From contig CM060731.1 of assembly GCA_030704615.1 (NCBI GenBank), forward strand, positions 87,152,756 through 87,216,755: a stretch of 64,000 nt of DNA, in the 5' to 3' direction. A program made the position numbers and the translations under genes. Origin of the DNA: Takakia lepidozioides. Lineage: Eukaryota; Streptophyta; Takakiopsida; Takakiales; Takakiaceae. The notes beneath the pieces are model-generated. The model saw only the letters and a list, made by a program, of their open reading frames with translations, searched no databases and had not been told where the DNA came from. Positions 33,601 through 44,190 of this stretch are shown in pieces; position 1 is the first letter of the stretch, and the number at the start of each line of letters is the position of its first letter.

Positions 33601-34225
33601 GGGCGGACAGCCAAAACCAGAAATAGAAACTGGCATGAAACCGATGAGCCTGTTTATGTGGAAAACTGCTAACATCTGAGAGTGATGACCACTGTAGTTT
33701 GAAACTAGACGCCTGAAGAATTTCTTAAGAAGACGTCACTTTATGTTTTGTTTGCAGTACACACACATACTGGGCATTTTGATTTACTTTTGTTACCAGA
33801 CTGATTCTGGTTTGAGTCTAACTAGAAAAGACTTGTGCATGGATGCAGCATTCCTGTTCCAGTATGTACACCATTCAAGGGTACTTTATCACGAATTATG
33901 CACACAAGCAGCAAACAAAGGTGGTAGCATTGACCGACCTGTGGTGCGTCCAGTAGCTACACATGGCTGTGTCAATCTGACCACAGACCATTGTCCCTAT
34001 CTCCCTGACCAAGGCCCCTTGCCTTCATCCCCACTCTGTCCAGATCCTCCAACACTTGACCAGCTCTTGAGTCCATTTTCACAAGGCGGGCTTTGGATGA
34101 GGAAACACTGCACACAGCAGAGGGAGCCTTCGGAGAGCTGCCCTAGCAGAGACCCCACCCGCTTGATTGAGTTGGAATCTGCAGGGGTTTTGGAAGGTGG
34201 TCACCAGTGTTGGGTGGTTATTTGA
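27007..34225 (+). CDS. Atypical E2F-like transcription factor (two winged helices)
   Basis: A 12-exon gene, every junction phase-consistent. Exons: 27007-27622, 28313-28458, 28884-29011, 29600-29709, 30246-30316, 30506-30639, 30918-31020, 31200-31270, 31448-31523, 31684-31830, 32197-33318, 33849-34225. Exons 4-6 form one winged helix and exons 7-10 a second, as in DEL/E2F7/E2F8 proteins, which bind E2F sites as repressors without a DP partner and restrain cell-cycle and endocycle genes in the nucleus. The first exon encodes a separate beta-rich domain. The long C-terminal exon is Ser/Thr/Pro-rich with a basic VPKRPRMALG patch. One intron is GC-AG (31831-32196). Stops lie upstream of ATG 27007, but an alternative acceptor at 27017 could link 5' exons. 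A hAT MITE in the last exon supplies the stop; a possible earlier stop is TGA 33324. No frameshift found. Confidence 0.75.
29600..30639 (+). other. First E2F-type winged helix (exons 4-6)
   Basis: Spliced product: QKEHSLTQLCER, then ILEACALKPNQAVVSLRTLA, then GTRRRRISEIFNVLETVQVV and QHKGKEHFIWLGG. The layout matches E2F DBDs (KSLGLL...F, helix 2, RRRIYDIVNVLE, KxxYxWxG). The usual DNA-contact motif RRxYD reads RRRISE, so Tyr-Asp is replaced by Ser-Glu. Confidence 0.75.
31200..31830 (+). other. Second E2F-type winged helix (exons 8-10)
   Basis: Spliced product: FDNSIGVLSRKLIQLFLVDV, then WDNVITTLLNSHQNDPQAFR, then KGRRLCEIARIFSAMHLVKK, ending in FYEWLGD. This is the pattern of DBD2 of atypical E2Fs (LGLLxQxFVxLFL, KxRRLYDIANVLxSLxLIxK, FxWLG). 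Again RRxYD is altered, to RRLCE. Confidence 0.75.
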
Positions 34226-34444
34226 CTTCTTTCATAATCAGGGGTCCCAGTTACTAGCAAAAACCTTAAGTAATCGGCAGTTCTCTGGCAAGTTCTCTAG
34301 CCGGTTATTTCCGAACTACGTAACCAACGGTTATCTATTTTCCCTGGTTCTTTCTTGTTTTGAGAACTGCCGGTGAAGTGGATATAAGCCCGGGTTGGTA
34401 ACCGCCGGCGGTCTGTTCCAGAATCAAAGAACTGCCCTACACTG
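34205..34444. mobile_element. hAT-type MITE with 8-bp target duplication
   Basis: A 240-bp element. Ends CAGTGTTGGG and, inverted, CAGTGTAGGG, extending to about 21 bp with four mismatches. Perfect direct repeats GTGGTCAC flank it (34197-34204 and 34445-34452), the 8-bp duplication typical of hAT transposons. It sits in the last exon of the E2F-like gene and adds a short foreign tail ending at TGA 34223. Confidence 0.9.
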
Positions 34445-34452
34445 GTGGTCAC

Positions 34453-36298
34453 CTCGATTCCAGTTGGACCCGACCAGAGCTCAGCAGGACAAGACAGAAA
34501 AGAGAAAAACGCTTGACAAGCCCAATGAGCAGTTCCAAGTTTTAGAGAATTATACGATCTTTCTTCAATTTCAATTTCAGGTTTTGGTTTCAGTTCCAAG
34601 TTTTGGTTTTGGTTTTGGTTTTTAGTTCAGTTTACCATCCGCTACCTGTACATATATGAGCCAGGTTTGTCACTATCTGTACTATTATTTCCTTGATAGG
34701 TAGCACCTTACGAGAAGAAATCTGCACTATTGCTCGCAGTAGCATGATTGCAGGGCCAGCTAGCTCGCATAAGAGCTGCCAGTCATGAGGTACAGGTCTT
34801 GTATTCATCATCAAGTTGTCGTGATTTATGTAATATTTCCAACTCTCCAGCTGTTTTTGTATCCAGTCGTTGCTCTCCCTGTACCAAATGCAGGTTGCAG
34901 CTCAGAATGTCCATTTGATCACACTAAATTTCTTCTGCAAATGGAACTTGGACGTTACTAACCTGTGTAAAGAAAGCTTTGGAGTAAGGAAGGCCCCTTG
35001 ACACAGGTTTTCGGTGACGATTGTCATAGGTATTTGCAGAGAACAGATATTTACTGGAACTCTCTATGAATCTCTGTGCATTAAAACACTTATTTCTCTT
35101 TCTCTTTCCTTCTATCACATCAAGCAATTGTGAGAAAGAAAAGGAAAGACAAAGATAAAGTTTGATTAGCGTCCCACCATTTACAGACTACCAAGGGGCC
35201 AATGCACGGATCTGTGTTTACTGAGAGTAGAACCCAGGATAGCCTTCAGGGAAATGCTAACTCACCTGCACAAGGCACTTAGCAAAGGGTCGACCGTGGG
35301 AGGACCCTTGCCCCAGCGCGGTGGCCTATGTTACGACTTGAGCAGAAAAATACGAAGATTTTCTCGACCAATCTAGGGATCATAGTCTCTTGTGCAATAC
35401 ACTCATTCTCTATGTGACCTTCAAAGAAAAAACTGGCCTTGCCTTTCCAATAGTCCAAGAGATGCTTTGCTTCAAGTGTTCTTTCCATGGACCTGCTTGT
35501 TGTTCTTGCTCACGCAGCTCTCGCTTGGGTGAAAGACGAGGACAAACTTTTGCCCATCTCAGCAGCCAGTTCGAATGTCTTTCGTAAGAGTGACTTGCTG
35601 CCCCGCCACTTAGTGCACGCAATTCAGTTAATGTGTGATCTGAATGTGAATGACACCAAATGATTGCTCAGTGAAGGGCCTTCCACTCTCTGTCCTTACA
35701 ATATCGGGTCATAGTAAGACAAAGCGTTGCCCAGTACCGACTTTATCGCGCTCGGCTTTCTTCATTTGGGTGGTGAAGGCCTTAGTGGGAAGTATGTACA
35801 ATAGTATGGTTGTATTTTTAATGGCCGACAATTACATTATATATTACATGGTATTTTAAGTTAACTTCATGTTATTTTTACAGTGTCTTTGATATTCAGT
35901 GTGCCCACAAACCCCTGTTGTAATCGGTCCTTCATAATCGGTACATGGTTATATTATGGTAATATCCAAGTTGTGATAGTTGGGATACATGATGCCAGCG
36001 GCTCAAATCACCATCCCTCCCTGCATAGGAAACACAACATGGCAAACCCTAATGCCATAACTCCTACCCATCCCATCTCGAAACACCCCCCCTGAGTACT
36101 GTTTGCAATCATAGTATTGCTCCGCCAGCTACTGTGACTGGTATGGTTTCAGTCTCGGTACGTTCAGAACCCTAAACCCTAAGTTCTACACACACCCGGG
36201 GTATAGGCTAAACGACATACCAGCCGGGTTGGTTCTGGCATACCTTTACGTATACCCTTGCACATACCCCTGCCAACCGGGTACAACACTGCCCGAAA
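34453..36298. other. No gene recognised
   Basis: Starts with the displaced 3' part of the E2F-like last exon (open to a TAG near 34547). A GGTTTT microsatellite lies at 34575-34622. A tandem CCCTAAA telomere-like pair is at about 36171-36184. Other frames are short and show no motif. Confidence 0.45.
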
Positions 36299-37440
36299 CC
36301 CTATTTCAATTGTGCTAAGCTTTTATAATTTATTTTTAGGTGTGGGTTATACTATGTAGTACAATAGTATGAAATGAAAAGTTTGTACCATCACGTGGAT
36401 ACTAAAAAATTCCTAAATTATATTTACATTCTACTTACCCTGAACCCCATCTCAATTGTACTAAGCTCTTAAGGGCTGCTCGGTGGAGGTGGAGCGGCGC
36501 TCCGCCTCCCCGCTAGATTCTCCGTTACCCGTTAGCCATGACTAATTTTTAGGGTTTCCCCGTCTTCTTCCCCTCTATTTCGCCCCCTTTTTTAGCGCTC
36601 TCGCTATTTTACCCTCTCTACCTTCTTAGCTATGGCCGCCGCCATCACTCGGCGAGGTGCTACGATATGGTTATGCTGCGTGGATCTCAAGCTATCATAT
36701 GTTCTTCACCATCTCTTTACTGCGCTGCTTTTAAGCCTACTTCAGCTGGATTTCAAGACGTATTCCGCATTTTCGATCAACTACAGTCTTCCCGCAGTGT
36801 TCTTCTCTGGCCCCAATATGACTTGCAACTCGATCTACCGGCCTTCACAACATCTGCGTACTCTACAGCACACCAACTCCAGCACGCTGCATGCCCCCGG
36901 CGCAAGACTTTCTCCTGTTCTCCCTATGAGCTCACTATCGGCGGATTCCAAGTCGTATTCCACTTTCCAGCTCAACGCTAGCTTCTTCGAGTGGAGGCCC
37001 CCTAGTCACGACGATGTATGCAATCTACTCCATCAGGCTCCGCAACAGATACGTGCTACGCTATGTACTGCTACCAACACTCTAACCGCAAGCAGCAACA
37101 GTTGTCTCCTTCACTATCAGAATCATTTGCCGGCCCCTCTTTGTGATTATGCTTCCAGTCAGCAACTTTATTACTTCCAGTTACGGAGACAAACCTCTCC
37201 AAGAGTTACACACAATGAACACGCAGCCCAACTATGGCAACCCACTCATGTCCGCAACGGGCTCCACAACACCAAAGTCACCATGAGGCGCATCTACTTG
37301 CTCTCTGCCATCCAGGTGACGCTACACTGGGGACCCCCCCCCAGTATCTGTCTAGCATCTACGCAAGAAACCAAACTTTTTAGCACTTCAACTTCGTTTC
37401 TGAAAATAAATTATAAAAACTTAGTACAATTGGAATAGGG
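36299..37440. mobile_element. Unit flanked by ~38-bp inverted repeats
   Basis: The left repeat (36299-36337) begins CCCTATTTCAATTGTGCTAA; the inverted right copy (37402-37440) reads CCCTATTCCAATTGTACTAA, and the match continues through TTTTATAATTTATTTT with few changes. A partial extra direct copy lies at about 36447-36473. The unit holds the open frame 36632-37438. Probably a small DNA transposon or foldback element. Confidence 0.65.
36632..37438 (+). CDS. Unknown 268-residue protein inside inverted repeats
   Basis: An open frame of 268 codons starting GCTATGGCCGCC, with pyrimidine-rich leader and a TAGGGTTT box upstream. The product is Ser/Thr/Leu/His-rich and not recognised. The last codons overlap the right inverted repeat. 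A second frame (36667-36981) overlaps it, and both look equally weak, so this may be chance coding in a repeat. Confidence 0.25.
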   Translation: MAAAITRRGATIWLCCVDLKLSYVLHHLFTALLLSLLQLDFKTYSAFSINYSLPAVFFSGPNMTCNSIYRPSQHLRTLQHTNSSTLHAPGARLSPVLPMSSLSADSKSYSTFQLNASFFEWRPPSHDDVCNLLHQAPQQIRATLCTATNTLTASSNSCLLHYQNHLPAPLCDYASSQQLYYFQLRRQTSPRVTHNEHAAQLWQPTHVRNGLHNTKVTMRRIYLLSAIQVTLHWGPPPSICLASTQETKLFSTSTSFLKINYKNLVQLE

Positions 37441-38100
37441 ATTAGGATTTATCAGGATTACGATTATGAATTAGATTTTATGGTTTAGGGTTTCTCTTGC
37501 CCTAAACCTTAAAACAAGATAACAAATATTGAAGAAACTGGAAAACCTAAAATTTTCAATTCAACATACCCATCCATATGGTGTAACCCAAGGCTGAATA
37601 TACTAAATATGTTAGATTTAGGTTTTAGTGTTTAGGGCATAATGATTAGGAACAGCCATTACGTTTAAAGAGGGTTTATGGCAAGAGAAACAGATATTGA
37701 AGAAACTTGAAGACCTATAGAATTTCCAATTCCCCATACCCCAATTCCATATAGTGAATCAAGTTCTGCAATAAAATATGAAAAACTGAATATGGTAGAT
37801 TTGGGTTTTAGGACTTAGGGTTTTTGTGATTAGGACCATGAATTAGGTTTTAGGGTTTATGACAAGAGAAACAAATATTGAAGAAACTTGAAAACCTATA
37901 CAATTTCTACTTGGACATACCCATGGACATATAGTGTAGCCCAAGTTTAAGGAAAATATAAACAATTGAGTATGGTATATTTGTGTTTTAGGGATTAGAT
38001 TTTATAGGGCGTAACATAAAGAAGATACAAATACTAAAAAACTTTAAGACCTATAGAATTTCCAATTCCCCATTCCCCAATTCCCCAACAATGGTCAATG
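37440..38100 (+). repeat. ~170-bp satellite with telomere-like motifs
   Basis: Four imperfect units, marked by AAATATTGAAGAAACT near 37526, 37693 and 37872 and a decayed version near 38028 (steps 167, 179, 156 bp). Each unit carries TTTAGGG-type motifs (for example TTTTAGGGTTTATG). It borders the inverted-repeat unit. Confidence 0.75.
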
Positions 38101-38551
38101 TCACTTAGTTACGTAGACATAATTTGCAGGTACATCAAGGACAATGAATCAATTATAAAATAAAACCCGAAAAACAAAACAAAGCCAGTGTGTATGAAAA
38201 ATCAGTCAAATGAGGAACACTACATTTCAATCGTAACCTCCACATGGTGTGATTTAAGCACTGGCTACTGTTGGTATCGCGGTAGTTATGTATAGGGGAA
38301 GGCCTCTCGGGTTGGGGGTTCCTGGATTTTTGGGCAAGGCCTCGGGCGGTTCCATACCTGCAGCATGCATTCCCTTGGCACCTTAACCTCCATGTTTGTT
38401 ACATAATGTTTTACAGAACTGACGCAGAAGAAGACCAGCAAAGCTTTACATGCAGTGAGAACAGTAACTGACATTGAAGCACACTGGCAGAGCTAGGAAA
38501 CAAAAAAATAGAATCACAAATATGAATGGCTTGTCTGTTCTTGTCACATAC
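38101..38551. other. No gene recognised
   Basis: Follows the last identifiable RpoT exon on the minus strand. The C-terminal polymerase exons would be expected here but were not found. Confidence 0.4.
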
Positions 38552-39912
38552 CAGGTGCCTCCCAGGCTTTCGGTAAGGTTGGACAACTGGAAGGCCCAAA
38601 GGAGTAGTCCATTTCACTGACTCCCCACTTGAGGCAACGAATCCACACATCAAGCATTTCATCATTGGAGATGACAAGGGCATTCGAGGAGAAAGATTGT
38701 TGTGCCATTTCACCCCTCTATGATTCACGCCCCTACAGTTATAATGGTTCTGTGGTTTGCTATTTACTTGTAAGATGGATTCTGTCCCATGATGGAAAAA
38801 TACACTGGACATACTGGACCCAAGACACAATATGACTAAAAAGAGATATTGCAGGAGCATGATTTAAGATGTACATACCTCACCAAGGAGAAGCCTGGCA
38901 CTTTGCTGCACTTCGGCTTGTCAATGGGTCTTTCAAAGCATCCTTCTCCATGATGTCTCGCACTCTGCCCAAGACCAGATAATGATACTGAGCGAAGGGG
39001 GACTCAATTTTCCTATGCAGGCAATTTCATACGCCATGCCTATATCGGCCCCCACCCAATATCTCTGAAGGCACTGGTTGCAGACACAAAAATCAGATAG
39101 TACTTGCTAGCATATAGAACTATGATGCTCAAACAACTGCTCCAAAAGTTGGACTGTACCTGGCTGCAATACCTGAGTAAACATCTGCAGGCTGGTCACC
39201 TGCAATCCAGTTCACTGATGCAGCTCCGTTCTACACCCCACATTTATTTCCAGTTTCTCTTCAAATGTAAGTGCCCAATTGATACAATAAACTCAGGTCC
39301 TGACACAGCTGTCATGAATTTAGCCATAAATTTGTTTGACGTCTAGAGCAGTCTAAACAACTAAACCCTGCCCCACTGGTTAAAGCATGAAACTAGATGG
39401 CAAGGACGCCAGAATCCTTTCATTAATCAGAAAGATCTGTCATAACCCACACATTTTCACAACCTAGAAAAAACCAATCAGGGTGGAGGCAGAAAGATCC
39501 AATCACAACCTAGAATTTTGGTATCCAGGTAGAGAACTCGCCCTTGAGACTAGCACAATTGAAAATCATTGAGACCAAAAAGGTGAAGAATCTCACTCTA
39601 TCACGCCCTAGTGCTGCATAGTGTTGCAATCCATTGCAGGAACCATCCTGCAGAAACAAGAAAGCCTTGACAATGAGCCATTCATACATCCTTGGTTATC
39701 GTGAAATTTCAACTAAAGCATACTACCAGAACCAACTTCAAACTGTTTGATCAGGATTTCACCATACAGTTCCGCTATCTCATAAGGAAAACATATGACC
39801 ATGCACTGTCCTACCTCAAGGTGGAAAATGCGGGAAACTACAACTGAAGTTTTGTTCACCAACAACTTCTTCAACATGGTATTAACAGTAGATTCCCACA
39901 CTGTCAACTTAT

Positions 39913-39990
39913 TTCCCTTTTGTTCTGCCCAAACTGGGGGGTCTATGGCCACAAGGCTACGACAAACAACATCTTATGAGTACATTCTAG
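39913..39990 (+). repeat. 5'-truncated LINE tail in an RpoT intron
   Basis: CCCTTTTGTTC, CCAAACTGG, TCTATGGCCACAAGG, CAAACAACATCTTATGAGTA: the same blocks as the 3' end of the full LINE at 46173-46262, in the same orientation. A second, shorter copy is at 40784-40818. Confidence 0.65.
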
Positions 39991-40783
39991 CAACCATTTT
40001 TACACCATTAGTCCAGCCAAGGCAGTTTACCTGGTGCACTGGTAAATAAGATACACAAGTTTCAGGGCTCCCTGGTACAATGGCACGTCGAATTTCCATG
40101 CATGTTGCTAGGCACTGGAAAGGATCTTCAGCCTCAGCCACCACCGCTGCCCTTCCAGTGGTCGCTCAGCTGAATCAAAGATCTTATCCATGTGGGTGTC
40201 GACGTATGACACGACCTGCAAAAGACATCTTTCCCACTTTCCCGCCATACAAATTCGCTATCAACCAGCGCAGTCCATTGGGTCCCAGAGCCCGGCCTTC
40301 CGCAAACTCGAGAATACCACGCACATATCAGATCCCAAGTGGTTGAGGTTTGGGTGCATCGGATATGCCCGCCCCCGAAAATCCAAGTTGTGAAGGATAG
40401 TAAAAAGGCCTCTTCATCCTTGAACTTGTGTGCCACCTGAGCCGCAAGTTTCCAGATGGGAACATAATCAAACTTCGGCATATAGGTACTTCATTTGCAT
40501 GTTAGGAAATGTGACCGCAACATCACAGTGTGATCAAGAAACACTAAAAGACTTGGCATGCGTGACATCAAATAGGTTGGAGACAATGTTCACCACCTCG
40601 TCATGACATAATTCATGTAGGAAATCCTAAATAGCGTGTCAGAAGGGACTGCCTTCTAGACATCAACAGTGCTGAATAAAGGACTTACATGAGTAGAGTG
40701 GAGTAGCAGACATAAGCAATCCCTAGTGCTATTTCATCTGACTATATTTCTACGACTACTACTCTGATTCTTTCAGGTTGAGA

Positions 40784-40818
40784 GGCTACAGCAAACAACG
40801 TTTTATGGGTACATTCTA
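40784..40818 (+). repeat. Second short LINE tail copy
   Basis: GGCTACAGCAAACAACG, TTTTATGGGTACATTCT, matching the ends at 39951-39986 and 46225-46259. Lies in the large RpoT intron. Confidence 0.55.
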
Positions 40819-42020
40819 TGAGGTTGAGAACATGAACATATATTAGGGCAAGGGTGTCTGGGAAGTAGAGGTATGGGGAGTCACACAGCATGGAAGGAGC
40901 AGCCAAAGTCTTCTAAGCAAGCTTGAGCTCTATGTCACAGCACATAGAATGACGCTCACTATTTATGCGCTTTGTCTTAGAAGTCTCCATCCTCCAGATT
41001 TTCAATATATCCTTGTCCTCTGTCTGAGGCTTCGTAGGTAGAGGAAGCTATCATCCATCCCAACACAGTGCAACTTGAGATGCATGCTACATAGACAAGT
41101 CTGGAGCTATAATGAATACACCTAGAATCTGAAGGTACTTGCACTGGTACAGTAAAAGCTCAATAAAATCCTCTGAAGAAAATACACAGAAACCTGCATT
41201 CTGGTTGGCGCAGATCAATGCGTATATGGGGCAAGCGTAAGAGATGGGAGAAACCCAGTGCAGTGGACCCTTGGTCAGCCCCTGAACCTTCATCTACTCT
41301 AACTCTAGGCAGGCCAGATTGATTGGTTGGATGAACTTACACTAGTAGCATCGACTGCAATGTCGGCCAAGCATCCACCGTCTGACCATATCCTCTCCAG
41401 GACATTCAACACTGATCCATTGATTTTCCACCCTGTTTTGCACAGCGAATTAAGTGCCTGAGTCCATGGTCACACAACCATATCTCTATGTTATCTAAAG
41501 AAGTCATTAGCTTCAATAGAATCAGGTGGGAAAAATAGTAGTATCCTGAAAACAGATCACCTTATGTTGTTACCCAACCACACATGTTTAAGCATTAGAC
41601 CCTGCTTGGGAATGTGTTCCATTGAACGAGAAGAGAAGAACAACATGCAGGCATACCTGTATAACTGTCTTCATATTTTCTGGAGGGGTAACTCTCATGG
41701 TATCCTATCTCCCTGTCCTCTAGGAAGCCTATTGACATTGGGTGGACTTGAAACGGGAGTACATTAATGTCTCTGTGACTAAATGCCGGCCTTGTGACCC
41801 CGTGTCCTTGTTTGTTTCGACCTGAAGCGCTTTGCTTCAGGTAAGGTAGTGCATTGGATTTAGTTGGAAAGCTTGGGGCCTTTCCCTCTTTAGAATATGC
41901 CATTCCCTGCAACTCCCTGGAGTGTGATCTCTGAATGGTAACAAGCGGACTCCTACCGCTTGGGGGCAGCCCCTCCGCCCAAATTGGGCAGTCGTATGCT
42001 CTGTCTAGCATACTCGGCAC

Positions 42021-42960
42021 TTGGGCTCGGGTTGGTTCCTGTGCTTAAACTTATGGCCTGCGAAAACAATCAAAAATTTAGCTCCTATCAACATCAACAC
42101 TCCTCAGGGTGATCCCTGGGAATTGGTTACTTATGCCAAATCTAGGGCTTCATGTGTAGTTTTTGGGGTGAATCCCAGGATGGACGATGTGTCCTTTAAA
42201 ACTACATGCTCTAGCTTAGGCTTGGATTTCATGGCTAATGGTACCATCTCCAGACTTGATAACAGGGGTACGTTGAAGGTTGCAATGACCAAAAGTGCTT
42301 CTAATAGAGTCCCGCATCAATCTCAAAGAAGTTCGTCCCTTGACTGGCTGGAGAGCGGTCTTAGACATTGGTGATTCAATGGGGCGCTCTAGGAAGACAA
42401 CCAAGGGCAACAACTTCAACTTGAGAGTTTCTAATCGGTTTGATGCTCTGGATGAGGTTGAATCCAAACAGCCAGAAGGACAAGATGCCCCTAAGTGTAC
42501 GGAACCTGAACGTCCTGAATCTGAAGGATTTGGTACTCTGAATGGTTTACCAATCCTCAAGGTTTACACAAGACGAACAAATTCTATACACGGGGTAATT
42601 GTCCCCAAGCCGTCAGATGGACAATCTGTCCCTAAGTGCGTGTAACTGAAGGATTTGGTACTCTAAATGGTTTACCAATCCTCAAAGTGTACACAAGACG
42701 AGCAAAATCTATACACGGGGTAATTGTCCCCAAGCAGTCTGACGGACACTGCCCCTATGTGTGCGGAGCCTGTGCGTCGTGTAACTGAAAGATTTGGTAC
42801 CCTGAATGGTTTACCAATTCTCAAAGTTTACACAAGACGAGCAAACTCTACACATGGGGTAACTGTCCCCCCTTTGCAGAACGGTTGGCCGTCCAGGAGC
42901 AATCACAAGCTACCTAGACGACAAACAATTCACACGCAAAGGGCTGGCTTGCGGCTGGCC
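42021..42960 (+). pseudogene. LINE first ORF with triplicated 124-141-bp repeat
   Basis: The frame begins 42021 and shifts near 42295 into a Lys/Arg/Glu-rich continuation. From 42525 three tandem units each encode GFGTLNGLPILKVYTRR and HGV(I/T)VP (units near 42525, 42649, 42790). The product is not recognised; a nucleic-acid-binding role is usual for LINE ORF1 but no finger or RRM is visible. Confidence 0.55.
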
Positions 42961-43430
42961 ACTTTCAACTTCTCAGGGTTGACCAACCAAAGGAAACAAC
43001 TTGAAGTCGGACAAGTTCTTCGGACTAATGATATTCATATCTGTGTTGGGCAAAAAACATGGGAAACGTCGGATAAACTGGTTGGAGATGTCATAGGTTA
43101 TAAATGGGCAGGTAAGATGTGTACTCTCAAGGCAGCCTCTGCCAAACGCGGTCAAAAAGGGGTCGGATTCTTTGTCCGTGATTTGTTTGACAATTGTGAA
43201 ATTATCAACAAGGGTTTGAGGTACGAGCATAGTATCTGGCTAAAACTGAATTTGAAGGGCGGCATGAGTAACAGTGGACTCGTGAGAAACCCCAAATTGG
43301 GGAACATTCCATTGTGGACTATATCATAATGGACAAAATTTTGTTCCCCCAGTGTGCCAATGTGTTGATCGACAGAACTGATATTGGTACCTCTGACCAC
43401 TTCCTGGTTTGGACTGAGATCAAAAGGTGT
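42946..43430 (+). pseudogene. LINE APE endonuclease with internal deletion
   Basis: N-terminal part: LRLATFNFSGLTNQRKQLEV, HICVGQKTWE, GVGFFVRDL. C-terminal part in another frame: VDYIIMDKI, then TSDHFLVWTEIK. The middle, with the GDFN-type catalytic motif, is missing between about 43255 and 43310, so the domain cannot nick DNA. Confidence 0.75.
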
Positions 43431-44190
43431 TTTCCCACCACCAAGAGATCTGTGAAACGTTCGATTCGGAAGTGGCGCATAGAAAAATTCCACAATGAGG
43501 AGGTCAAGGCTGAGTACGTCCAGGCCTTGCAAGAGGCTCTCCCTCATTTTGTCCAATCGCTCCAAGAACTTCAGTCACGCTCTGTTAACGCAAGAAATGA
43601 AGTCGAAAGAGCAGTGGACTCTTGGGAGAGTTTCATTTCCTCCGTGGCTAACAAGATCATTGGGAGGAAACTAGTTGTCTGCGGTAGAGCAGTTAATTGG
43701 TGGACTAATGAGATTAAACTCAAGATATAGCTGAGAGACGAGCCCTCTATAAAGAGTGCTGCAATTTGGAAACCAACAGAGAATTGTGGGCGAGGTACTA
43801 CCAGCTCCGTAAAGATATCAATCAGCTTGTTAGGTCTCAGAAGAAATTATACTGGGACAAGTTATACAGTGAAATAAACTCAAACCACCATGGTGGTAAT
43901 GACAAGAAATTCTGGTTGGCCCTTCAACGTTTGTACAAGCCGAAAAACGGTCAGCAAGTACAAGCGCTGAAGACTACTAAAGGTGCAGTGGTGACTTCAT
44001 CGATTGACATTGTCAAAACCTTTGAAACTCACTACAGTATCCTTGGCAGAACTTCTAGGTCTAACAGTGAGGGGTCTTCTGCTGAATGGAGGGACACAGT
44101 TGGAAAAACTGTTCCTATGATTCAAAACAGCCCTGATGAACTGGAGTATATTTCAATGGCTTATAATGCTCCCATTATTCTTCTGAGATT

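Larger units (their letters stand above)
38552..41457 (-). pseudogene. RPOT: Phage-type organellar RNA polymerase (RpoT) pseudogene
   Basis: RpoT is the single-subunit, nucleus-encoded polymerase of mitochondria and plastids. Exons on the minus strand: 41457-41341 (GWKINGSVLNVLERIWSDGG), about 40481-40031 ([58 protein letters not shown]), 39647-39597 (DGSCNGLQHYAALGRDR, with the first catalytic Asp), 39230-39160 (GAASVNWIAGDQPADVYSGI), 38964-38884 (RVRDIMEKDALKDP) and about 38670-38552 (VKWTTPLGLPVVQPYRKPGR). Junction phases among exons 39647-38884 are right. The FRGRAYP exon needs at least four frameshifts. The exon for the catalytic KQTVMTSVYG motif and the C-terminal HSLDGTH/HDSF region are not found. 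The N-terminus is also missing. A decayed copy. Confidence 0.9.

Noticed and set aside
35279-35780. Possible copia-like pol fragment on the minus strand
   Set aside because: A few short frames looked helical and basic, but no integrase or RT motif could be read.
39713-39952. Minus-strand frame as an extra RpoT exon
   Set aside because: It overlaps the LINE tail copy and lies between two exons whose protein sequence is contiguous in RpoT (VHQ then DGSCNG).
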